Source: Lonicera japonica
Taxonomy: Eukaryota; Streptophyta; Magnoliopsida; Dipsacales; Caprifoliaceae
NCBI GenBank assembly: GCA_021464415.1
Contig: CM038467.1
Location: 15,269,411-15,333,410, forward strand
Reading direction: 5' to 3'
Length of the DNA stretch: 64,000 nt
Made by a program: the position numbers and the translations under genes. Shown in pieces: positions 47,124 through 57,320 of this stretch. Every line of letters starts with the position of its first letter. The stretch's first letter is position 1. The notes beneath the pieces were generated by a model. It did no database searches. It was not told the origin of the DNA and saw only the letters and a list, made by a program, of their open reading frames with translations.

Positions 47124-48176
47124 ATGATTCTTACTTACCTGCACAAGAAATTGCTCCAAAACTACGCTTACGGAGCTTTAGAATCAACCCAACTGTATAC
47201 TTTGCATATAAAACCATCTTTCAACATTAAACTCTACTCAAAAAAGGCCCCTTATGAAATCCCAGAGAGAAAACGAAATTACATTTTCTCTCTCTTCAAA
47301 ACCTATGGCTTCACAGATACCCAAATCTCTACTCTTCTAATTAAGAGACCTGTGCTACTCTCCTATCACCCACAAAAAACCCTTAAACCAAAATTGGATT
47401 TCTTCAAATCAATAGGTGTTTCTCCTAACGACTTTGAGAATATACTCACTGTGGACCCTTTTGTCATTAGCCGCAACCTTGAGAATCAAGTTCTACCTTC
47501 GTATAAGTACTTGAAGAGCGTACTTCACACAAATGAAAATGTCATTGCTGCAATCAAACGGTCCACTAGGCTTCTTAAGCAAGACCTGCTAAAATTCTTG
47601 GCACCCAACATTGCCCACTTGCGTGAATCTGGGGTCCCAGGCTGTCGAATTCTGATGCTGCTTAGGACCCAACCTAGGGCATTGATTCAAGTTCCTGATA
47701 GGTTCATAGAGATTATCAAGGAGATTAAGAGAATGGGTTTTGATCCATCTGAGATTAAATTCACAAATGCAATCTATGGATCAACTGGGTTTAGTAAGTC
47801 GACTTGGGAACGGAAGTGTGGAGTTTATAGAAAGTGGGGTTGGTCCGAAGACGAGATTCTTGCAGCTTTTAAGAAGGCACCCGCCGCTTCCATGGCGGCT
47901 TCAGAGAAGAAAATAGAGATGGTGATGAATTTTTTGGTAAACAAAATGGGATGGGATGCATCAGATGTCGTGGAATGTCCTTCTGTGGTTTTGCATAGCT
48001 TGGAGAATTGGACCATTCCACGGTGTTTGGTTGTTCAGTTTTTGTTATCAAAGGGTTTAATTAAGGATAAATGCCTAAAGATGGTGATTACGTCGAATAA
48101 AAAGAGGTTCTTCATCAAGTTTGTGGATCCATATTGTGCTGAATTCCCTGAAGTGCTGAATTTGTACGAACCCTAA
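47124..48176 (+). CDS. mTERF-family organellar transcription terminator-like protein (intronless, 350 aa)
   Basis: A single exon of 350 aa from the ATG at 47124. In the same frame a stop lies at 47073-47075 and no other ATG intervenes; a start 36 nt earlier would use TTG, so I reject it. The protein has a basic N-terminus (MILTYLHKKLLQNY) fitting a mitochondrial or plastid presequence. A run of mTERF helical repeats of about 30 residues follows, with the recurring Pro and Leu signature (LLIKRPVLLSYHPQKTLKPK, FFKSIGVSPNDFENILTVDP, GWSEDEILAAFKKAP, MGWDASDVVECPSVV). It ends in SLENWTIPRCLVVQFLLSKG, typical of the large, mostly intronless angiosperm clade. mTERFs bind organellar nucleic acid and affect transcription, splicing or RNA maturation; the specific target here is unknown. 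No frameshift is seen. Confidence 0.93.
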   Translation: MILTYLHKKLLQNYAYGALESTQLYTLHIKPSFNIKLYSKKAPYEIPERKRNYIFSLFKTYGFTDTQISTLLIKRPVLLSYHPQKTLKPKLDFFKSIGVSPNDFENILTVDPFVISRNLENQVLPSYKYLKSVLHTNENVIAAIKRSTRLLKQDLLKFLAPNIAHLRESGVPGCRILMLLRTQPRALIQVPDRFIEIIKEIKRMGFDPSEIKFTNAIYGSTGFSKSTWERKCGVYRKWGWSEDEILAAFKKAPAASMAASEKKIEMVMNFLVNKMGWDASDVVECPSVVLHSLENWTIPRCLVVQFLLSKGLIKDKCLKMVITSNKKRFFIKFVDPYCAEFPEVLNLYEP

Positions 48177-48787
48177 GTGGTTTCTCTAGAATCGACCGCT
48201 AACTGGAGCCAGACAGCATACATAATTTGTAGCTCTAACTACTAAAACTTTAAATTTCAAACGATTGGAAGAAACCTTCTACCTTTTGTGTTATATGAAA
48301 CTCAATTCTCGTTAGAACAAAAAATTTGAAGAGAGCCATTGATTATTCTTGCCAACCATGATTTGGTATTCTACTATTCTTGTCTGTTTGCCGTTCTTAT
48401 ATCGATATCGGAGAAGCTGCAATTGGCAGCAATGGATCTTGTGAAGACTTATTGTTCCAGTGTTGTGCGTGTATACCGGGAAAACGTCTTCCTGAGCTTG
48501 CAGAATTTGTAATAGAGGAGGGTTGTTTATTGTTTCCCTGGGTCCTAGTCATCCTTACTGATCAAACCAAACAGCTGGGAGGTGTGGAAATCTTTACTGA
48601 ATGCTAAGCTGCTATCTATGAGCATTTCTATTCTTATTGCTTGAAATGTGATTCCCTGAAACTTAAAATAATTTATATTGGTTAAAATGCAACTATCCCT
48701 GAAACTTAAATTGTTTGACAAGTACTAAAAAATAGGTCTTTCTGCTTTTATTACATGTAAATTGAACTAAAAGTTAAAACGGTAGTA
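48177..48787. other. 3' flank of the mTERF gene
   Basis: Probably contains the mTERF 3' untranslated region. A 75-codon open frame at 48380-48607 (+) has no recognisable similarity, and its ATG is not in a convincing gene context. I do not call it a gene. Confidence 0.45.
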
Positions 48788-49108
48788 GTAGTTGACTCAA
48801 TGGTTTAGCATGCGTTCAATTTGACTAAAAGTGAATGTTCGAATCTCGTCAGAAGCATATATGAAAAAGAAGATTACAGAGTAAAATTGACAATTCAAAA
48901 TCACGACACAGTTTCGTGGCCATCAAATTATGTGTTGGCTTTATAATATTAGATTAGATATTATAATATGAAAATCGAGCAGCTACTTTTCTGTTGTAGT
49001 GGAGCTAATTTTCTTGTTTATTTGTAAGAAAGCTACTAAGGTATATTTCCATCGATGTGCATGGAATATATTCTAGATATGTAACACCTTAACATGTAGT
49101 AGTTGAGG
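48788..49108 (+). mobile_element. SINE (copy 2 of a two-copy tRNA-derived family)
   Basis: GTTGACTCAATGGTTTAGC (A-box-like) and ATGTTCGAATCTCGTC (B-box-like, better preserved than in copy 1) lie about 35 bases apart. The body carries GTGTTGGCTTTATAATATTA, GTTGTAGTGGAGCTAATTTT and ATATATTCTAGATATGTAAC, collinear with the copy at 37.3 kb. Same orientation in both. No protein is encoded, as expected for a SINE. Confidence 0.7.
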
Positions 49109-51439
49109 CATGATTTAAGTATCTTTGCTTCAGTATATAGCACTTTTAAGCATTTCGATAAAAAAAAATGGGTATGATTCTTGTGATTAGAGTTGGGTTT
49201 TGGTTTTAGTTTGTAGAGCGAACATTTTATTATTCCAAAAAAATTAGGAATTGATGGAAAAGAGGGGCCAATCCAATCCAACTAAAAATTAGTTTTCGAT
49301 TTTCTCAAATACCGAATAAATTAGGGGCGGATTTTCTGAAAAGACCGAATAAATTAAGGCGGCCAATGCGTTGTGTTAGTAACATTTAGGAGCGAGGTAG
49401 GATGAGCCCAAAAATAAAACGGCCTGAGCAAGAGAGTTTATTTGATTATGATTTAATTTCTTTTCTTTTTTTTTTTGCCTTTTTCAAAAAGACAATATTT
49501 CCTGCTCTCTCTTTCTCTCTATCTCAAAAAAAACAAAAAAAACTGAGACACTATTTCCTGGGGTGTATTTGATTGGGCAAGGTTTTCATGAAAACATTGA
49601 AAAATTTGATTGCGCAATTTCAATTAAATATTATTACAGGAAATTAAATTCTTACGCTCCCCATGGAAAAAGAAAGTATGAAGAAATGTTTTTATCAATG
49701 CATGAAAAAAAAATTACATATTTTTTATACTTGAAAAAAATGCAATTAAACATCCTTATTGATCACAACACACCCTTATTTTTACCGTCGCGTTTAAAAA
49801 TACTTTATAATATACAGTTTTATGTTTACACCTATTCAAAAATTAAAATTTGTCCTATGAAGCTCTTACAAAATTCTAAATTTTCCTAGCCACTCTAACT
49901 TCTAGGATGCCATCCCTCCGGGCTCCAGCGGTTTTGTGATCACTGATATCTCTCTCGACTTTCTCAAATTTTAACATTCATATTTTTTTATTGTCCATTA
50001 TTATTTTAATAAAATAAAAAATTAAAACATGGATGATGCATAGTAAAACTAAAAAAACATAGAGTTATCTTAAACTTAGTCAAAAAAATAATCTCAAAAT
50101 TACTCTTGAATTTTAGGTCAATCCTACATTGATATGCTACATTTACTGAATTTTTATACCAAACTAATTGCAATCCACACGGGCATATGCAATTAACAAT
50201 AGAAACAACAAATTGTACAAAAATATAAATTTTAAAAAGTGCTACATAATTAGGTTATGTGTTTTTAGGACTTCTTTAATTATGCATATATATGTGTGTG
50301 GGGGGTGTGAATGAGAATAGAGCACTATATGGATAATATAAATATACAAAGCAGAGAATATGTTTTTGCATATCACATGAAATATATGTTTCAGCCACAA
50401 CTCTACATTGACTTACACTACATCACAAATTGAAGTTTCAGTTTGCCGTGTATACACTCAATATACACAAATTAACACATTCATTAGTCACACACAAGCT
50501 TAATTGGCATGATATAAACAATCAAAGTGCATGGTAGAGAATATATTATATCAATTCCAAGCCTTCCCTCTTTACAACATCCACAACGATCATGTCACTA
50601 CTTGAAAATATCAATAGGGTTCTCTATTTTCTCTGGAAAAAGAAATAATCTATTAAATAACTTTGTTCAAAAGTTAAAATTGAGCACCTTCCAACTAAAA
50701 AAATAAAATAAAAAAATCTTAACTGAATCTATCGCTTTGTTCCTTCTTTTTCTCTTTTGGTAATCTGTAAAGACCATGAATCTGAAAATGGACGAGAAAC
50801 TTGAAACGATTTTTATTGTATAAGTTTGTTATTTGTATTGTAGGACCTTTTTGGTTATATATTTGTTATTTGTATTTGTAATTTGTTATTTGTATTTGTA
50901 ATGGATTATGTTTTTGCTTAAATGGACATAAATAAAATTTCACTGCCAACTTGGTTATGAATATATATATTATTATTATTATTATTATTATTATTATGGT
51001 GTAGAAGCCTACTAGCCTGAGATCTAGTTTATTTTATTATTATTATTATTATTATTTAAATAAAAAACTTTTTGGCTAATTTTTTAATTTTATTTTTTTA
51101 CTTTCCAAATAAAATTCAACACAATTCTTTTGAATACAACAACTTAACCAAATGACAAAAAATGAAAAAATGTCAAACAATAAAAAGGACCATATATTCT
51201 TAAATTAAATAAAATTTCACTGTCAACTTGGTTATGAATATATATATTAGAGAAACTAAGATCTCAATTTTTTAATTTTATTTTTTTACCATGTTCTTTT
51301 GAAATCTGACAAAAAATGAAAAAATGTCAAACAATTGGATATATTTTCCATGTGAAATCTTCTCTGTGGATAACAAAGATCAGGTTTACAACAACTAAAC
51401 AGACTAAAGTATCTTGAAGAAGCTGTTGTGTTTGTTTGC
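49109..51439. other. AT-rich intergenic DNA
   Basis: Contains (TTA)n microsatellites near 50970-50996 and 51034-51056. A short duplicated block (TTTCACTGCCAACTTGGTTA near 50939, with one change near 51219) is also present. An open frame at 49563-49889 is lysine-rich, AT-driven and unrecognised. No exon identified. Confidence 0.5.
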
Positions 51440-52003
51440 TTAAGTAATAAAAGCAATTTTTTCTTTTTTGTGGTTACAACTATACATCTAAATTTATTCA
51501 AATAACCCAAATAGACATTTCCTTGCATAGAAATTCAAGGTAAAAAATCAAGTTCGAAAACAAAATTTTATCAAAAAAGGAAATACTAACTAAAGCATTC
51601 CAAGTTTCTATGGTAGTATCGCATTGTTGTTAATCTTTACTAAATTGCCTCCAATAATTAGCCTGGATAAGAAATAAATCGAAGAAAGCACATGAAAAGC
51701 ATATATTAATAATTTTGAAATTTTCAAGGCACATACAAAGAAGTTTAAAAATAACTGTATTGTTTAAGTAGTGATTTTAACTTTATTTTCATATATATTT
51801 TTTTATTAAATGATTGCAATTTCAGCTTTTTAGTAATTGAAGAAACACTTGATAAAAGATCCCTCGATTTTTTCCATTAGAGCATAAGAAATGTACCAAA
51901 TTTCATAATAAAAGGGGAAATTTTATTTTTGATAAATTGATTAATTTGAAATTAGTGTTTAACTCAAAGTATCAAAATCAAAGTGTTCTTGACAGAAACA
52001 AAA
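51440..52003. repeat. 560-bp direct repeat, copy 1
   Basis: Matches 54396-54965 in the same orientation over about 560 bp. Shared blocks include AAAGCAATTTTTTCTTTT, GTGGTTACAACTATAC, GGATAAGAAATAAA, TTAGAGCATAAGAAATGTAC and AAATCAAAGTGTTCTTGAC. Judged by eye the copies are roughly 80-85% alike. No terminal TG/CA, target duplication or coding domain was found. Confidence 0.85.
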
Positions 52004-53558
52004 GAAATATTACTTAAATATATAATAACCACGAAGTTGTCACATAAATCCATGTGAATAGTGAATACATTGTATTCCCTGTGATAACAAAAATAATTTA
52101 AAAGCATGTGATGGCAAATCTAAACTCTTTTGCATGGGAGAAAAGCTTATCTACTGCTCATTGGTTACATACTAAATTCATTCACAATTGATTTAATACC
52201 AAACTGTGTTGATTATCTAAATTTTATCAAAACAATCGAGTAGCAAGATATAATAAGCTTTAAGATGGAAAGTTTTGGACATAACTATAATAAAAGGAGA
52301 CCATATGGGCAATGACTTCAAATAGTGATAAAGTACCTAATGAAAATGACAACATAATAACATTTAACCAAAAGGATTTGTTTGCAAACTAATTTGAAAT
52401 CTGACTGGTCTTCGTGAATAATTTTCATGCATAAAGAGGATGAGAAATACACACACTCACCTATTTCTTGTAATAAAACACACTTATTACATGAGTGTCT
52501 TCATAATTTAGAAATAAGCGTACAACAAAGTTTTTTACTTTAAAATTATATGTCCTTTGCTTTAAAATATTAAAAGTGTTCATTTTATGACACCTAGGGC
52601 AGTTATTTTTATAATTGGAATGATTTAAAGTAACTACTTCCAATAAAATCTCTACAGATGTGCAAAAAAATTCTCTAAAATCTTTACTACTCATTGCTCA
52701 TATAATCAGAACACTGAAAAAATTGATCCAGAAAGTAAAACCATAAACACCACCCATTTGTATTTTTTTTTACACCTAAACACCACCCATTTATGTCATG
52801 TAAATTATTCGAAAACAATGAATAGCACAAATACAAAATCTTGGAGCAGACTTTATGAAATTGGGTTTTTGATGTATGGTAAACGAAGACTATAATTACA
52901 CCAGATGTTTCAAAAAGTGAGAAGATTTTTGTTTTAATGCAAAAACAATAAATAATAGACACTAAAAAATAATTCTAAGTGAACATCATCAGAAAATTGA
53001 TAGATAAAGTTAATCTATTAAACAATAGTAGTAAGCAAAATGAAGCTTTATTGAGTATATTTAATGGATATTAATTTCAAAAACATTAAAAAAAGGAATG
53101 GGATATTTCTTTGAAAATGATCTTTAAGAGTTTAGATTTTTGTGTCAATACAATGAATAACATAAAGATAATTAGAAAAAAAACATGCATCTTCCCTTAA
53201 TATTATTGGAAATATTTCTTACCCCTACAATATATATATATATATATATATATATTAAATATGTGAAGTTGAAAAGGCTAGGGTTTTATTCTGCATTCCA
53301 AATGAAAAAATTACCAGAGAGGAATTAGAAAGAAAGAAGTGTGAAAACGATTGATAGAAAAGAGGCTTCCGAAGTAAAAGAAAATGAACCTCAAATTGCA
53401 ACACATTAAAACGGAGAAGCATAAAGAAGAGGAAATTCCTTAAACACATGTGATTGAACCATTGTCAATTAAACCAAAAGGTTAACCCAACTCAACCAAA
53501 AATACCAACTAGAAACCCCAAACTAATAATTCATGATTTCAGCATAATAAAAAAAAAT
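52004..53558. other. AT-rich interval between the duplicated blocks
   Basis: Contains a local duplication (ACACCACCCATTT twice, near 52748 and 52782) and an (AT)n microsatellite at 53231-53253. No exon recognised on either strand. Confidence 0.5.
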
Positions 53559-54106
53559 AAGTAAATAGATCAAATAATCACTAAACTTTCAATTTAGTAC
53601 TATTTTGGCCATCAAACTTTAAAACGAACTAATTTAACTATCCAACTTTAGAGTGAGTACCAGTTTTGTCATTTTTTCAATTTGACTGTTAAATTGAATA
53701 GAATGAAATCATGAGCAAGACACATGATTTTATTTAATCGTATTTTAATCATTTTGGTTATAAAATAACCCAAGTTGTGCTGTTTGTTGAAAATATTGCT
53801 ATGTTTTATATACTATTTGTGTTTCATTTTGGCAAGAATTATCGGAGGGAACTGTTGTTTTATTATAATATGACCAAATGACCTTATACGAAATCATATG
53901 CCACAGAAATGCATTAAATTTAACATTCACATTGGACATAATGGTTAAAGTAGTATTTACTCCAAAGTTTGATGGCCAAAGAATTGGAAGGAATGGTTAA
54001 AATGGTACTCATTCCAAAGTTTGATAACCAAAGCGGTTCGTTTTGAAGTTTGATGGTCGAAGTGGTACTAGATCAGAGGTTTAGTGGCCATTTGGACTGT
54101 ATACTC
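53559..54106. mobile_element. Mutator-type MITE with long inverted repeats
   Basis: The left arm (CACTAAACTTTCAATTTAGT, then GGCCATCAAACTTTAAAACG) and the inverted right arm (CACTAAACCTCTGATCTAGT, then GACCATCAAACTTCAAAACG) match for well over 90 bp, ending near GAGTGAGTACCA / GAATGAGTACCA. Flanking 9-mers AAAAAAAAT and TAAAAACAT agree at 7 of 9 positions, a possible decayed target duplication. Structure and arm style parallel the Mutator-type element in the kinase intron. Non-coding centre. Confidence 0.65.
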
Positions 54107-54395
54107 TAAAAACATTTAATAATATGTTGACCAAAATAAAAAAAAGTATAAACCAAATCATTTTTCTTCCAATAATAGATATATAATCAAAGTCAATCTT
54201 CAAAAATGGACAAATTGAAGTCACCATGGAAACTCTAATTAATTATCGATTGGTAGGCTTAAACTTAACAATTCTTGAATTGTGAGAGGTGAAATTGCTA
54301 TTGTGCAACTACAATAATTAAACCAGATTCACATATTACCCACAACAGTAAAAGAGAGTACGAAAAAAGTACAACAACAATTGTAAACAATAACT

Positions 54396-54965
54396 TAAAT
54401 GAAAGCAATTTTTTCTTTTATGTGGTTACAACTATACTTCTAAAAGAATTTATTCAAATAACCAAAATAAGCATTTCCTTACATAGGAATTCAAGGTAAA
54501 AAATCAAGTTTGAAAACAAATTTTTATCAAAAGAAGAAATACTAACCAAAGCATTATAAGCTTTTATAGCCGTATTGTTGTTAATCTTTGCTGATTGGCC
54601 TCCAATAATCAACCTGGATAAGAAATAAACCGGAGAAAGCACACGAAAAACATATATTAATAATTTAGAAATTCATGTAATCATTGAAAGCAAATACAAA
54701 GTTTAGAAATTACTGCACTGTTTAAATAGTGATTCAGCTTTATTTTCTTATTATTATTTTTAATCAAAAGATTGCAATTTTAGCTTTTCAATAAGTGAAG
54801 AAACATTTAATAAAAGATCCCCTAATTTTTTTCATTAGAGCATAAGAAATGTACCAAATTTCATAATAAAAGGCGAACTTTTATTTTTGATAAATCGATT
54901 GTTTTGAAATTAGTGTTTATCTCAAAACATTTCAAAATCAAAGTGTTCTTGACTGAAATTGAAAC
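54396..54965. repeat. 560-bp direct repeat, copy 2
   Basis: See copy 1. In this copy the minus strand at about 54541-54616 has an open stretch encoding GGQSAKINNNTAIKAYNAL, bordered by AG before and GT after, like an exon. The same place in copy 1 contains in-frame stops. No known domain was recognised, so a decayed gene exon is only one possible reading. Confidence 0.8.
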
Positions 54966-55920
54966 CACATAAATATAAGTGAGAATAAAGTATAGAAAGA
55001 CTACAAAAACTATAAGTATGTACACAAAGATTAGAGCAACAAAAACTGTTTGTATGGATACAAAGATCTCTCTCATATCCATATGATTGCTATTAAGAAC
55101 ATAGTTAGTCATTCCAATTGTGCACATGGGAAGAAATTAGCGCACATGTTATTATCTAATAGTGCTAATAGAGTTGATATGATGAATTTATCTAAATTCA
55201 ATAAAAGGCAAAATACCAAAGACCAGAAAATAATAAATACATTCTAATTTTTAGAAAGAGAAAGCTAGAATAAGCTATAAAAAGAAGGTTCAAGACCTTT
55301 AAAATGAAAGAAGAATAAATAAGGGGACATGAGAATAAATTCATAATAAAAATAGAAATTACCCACAACATATTGCTTGCGTTGGCTTTATACTGATACA
55401 TAAGAGGAGAAGACGATTAGAAGAAAGTAAAGGAAAAGCAAGAGTTTTCATAATTGATGAGTACATTGAGGAGATGAGAAGACAGAATAAAAGAATGCAA
55501 TATTAGTGATGAGTGTTGCAAGTTTAATTTGGAGGTGGAGTATTTAATGCGCCGTATTAATAGGGGAGGAAGTTGGACTTTTTTTGTTTTACTTATATGT
55601 TAAGTTATAGAAGATGCAAGAGTGAAAAGTATAATTTATTAATGCACTTAATATAATTACGTAATAAATAAGGCAATGGTACTATCGTTTTCTGGAATTT
55701 TTTTAAGATCAACACTTTCGGTTCCTTAAATTTAATTTTTGTAATTTAGTGATATTGTTAAAAAATTATTTTTTTACAAAATATATTACTATTTTAAAAA
55801 ATTATATTGTATATTTTTTAAAATTATACATGAACCTTTTTATTTTGCTAGTTAAATTTTATAGTTAGCGATCTTAGGTGTTGTTTGATAGATAATACTA
55901 CTTAAATTTGAAAATTTAAA

Positions 55921-56242
55921 ACCCTTGTTTGGTTCAAAACCAAAAGCTCACCTTTTTAGTTTTCTACAAAAAAAATTTAACTTTACTTCACATTTTTCAA
56001 AATTCATTTCACTTTATTTTATCTAACATAATTTTTTTAAAATATCATAACTTTAAATTCAAAAATCGGAATTAGATAAAAAAAAGTATATTTGAAATCT
56101 AATTATCGAGATTTATAAAATAAGATCAATTGTAACTATTTTTTGAATTGATTGAAAAAACCTCCAACAAAAAGCAAATTAACTTTTAAACATACTTTCA
56201 TACTTTTCAAAAACTTATCCCAAAACTTTACCAAACAGGCCA
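55921..56242 (-). mobile_element. MITE copy B, nested in another MITE
   Basis: Inverted ends CCCTTGTTTGGTTCAAAACC and (right) ACTTTACCAAACAGGCC. Its reverse complement matches the element at 2.52-2.84 kb, including TCTCGATAATTAG and GAATTTAAAGTTATGAT. Sequence on either side (TTAAATTTGAAAA and CAGATTTAAATGGTTTTAAA, then GTTGTTTGTTAACAAAA) resembles the MITE in annexin intron 1. Copy B therefore seems to have inserted into a member of that second family. Confidence 0.55.
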
Positions 56243-56566
56243 AAAGTTTTCAGATTTAAATGGTTTTAAAGTTGTTTGTTAACAAAAAAATTTAAGTGCC
56301 AACTTAATTTTGTCCATTTAAAACTAAAAAAATTCATTTAAAGTTTTAAGGGGTAAATTCCCCACTTAAAATTGAAAACTTAATTTTAAAGAGTATAAAA
56401 TACTTATTTTATTTTTTTACATTTTAGAATCATGTAATTTAAATAAATTAACAAAGATAAAATTATCATACTAAAAAAATTTATTTTTTAAATATATTAT
56501 ATTTAAAATTAAACAAATAATTTTTTCAATTTTCAGAACACATCTTAATTTAGGTCCAATCGTAAA

Positions 56567-56756
56567 CACGTGCCAACATAAATCTGCACGTGTCCGCATA
56601 CTAAAGCCTGAAACTCGGAAACGTCCTAATTAGAGACGGACGCGCGTCGCCCAATCCAGCGACTCATTGGCCATTTCATTTTCATCCAATTAAAAAAATT
56701 CAAATCAGGTCGCCGCATATCGGACACATGTCAACCCAATCAGTAAACCACGTGGC
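56567..56756. promoter_or_regulatory. Cluster of three ACGT-core (ABRE/G-box) motifs upstream of the hydrolase gene
   Basis: CACGTGCC (56567-56574), CACGTGTC (56587-56594) and CCACGTGGC (56748-56756) lie within 190 bp in an unusually GC-rich segment, about 565-755 bp before the start codon. ACGT cores in these contexts bind bZIP factors of the ABF/ABI5 and G-box classes, so abscisic-acid, stress or light control is plausible. The transcription start is not known. Confidence 0.6.
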
Positions 56757-57320
56757 ACATCCACCGGCCATTCAAGATTAGAACGAGGTTAGCCCCCTGA
56801 ACTTTCCCGAAAACCTCTCCATTATCGTTTCCTTTAACCTTTCCTCTCTATCGAAATCTTCATTTCGGAGGTATCAAAACTTTTCCATTTCTAGAGAGAG
56901 AAAGAAAAAGAATAAAAAGAGAAGTAAAATACGTCTCTCTTATTCCGCTTCTTCTATTCAAACTTCAAACCTCCCAAAATCTCCATCCCCCATTTTTACT
57001 ACCAACCTAACAGAGATTTTCAGTAATTAATTTCAACATCATTTGTTAGCACTAAAAATTATTGTTCGCAAGCTTTTGGACTATTTGTACCATTAAAAGA
57101 GAACATCATTTTGTTCTTCCTCCATTTGTTACTTTGAATCAACATCTCCCTGTTTTTTAAATCTATTCCGTAGTACGATAAATAAATTGCAATTGAACTT
57201 CAATAATTGTTGATTGAAGTTGAAAGTGAGATCGAAAATTGAGGTACCGAGTTTGTTTAGAAATTTGGTATCAATTGAATTGAATTGGATTTGTTTTGGT
57301 GGAGCAAAAAGTTCAATTCA

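Noticed and set aside
48380..48607. 75-codon open frame as a gene downstream of mTERF
   Set aside because: No domain, no splice or start context, and it probably lies within the 3' untranslated region.
51440..54965. LTR retrotransposon formed by the 560-bp direct repeats
   Set aside because: No TG...CA ends, target duplication, primer site or retroviral coding sequence; kept only as a duplication of unknown origin.
57285..57320. A longer hydrolase frame starting at 57285
   Set aside because: The codon is TTG; the ATG at 57321 starts MTIEETNN and is a more ordinary start.
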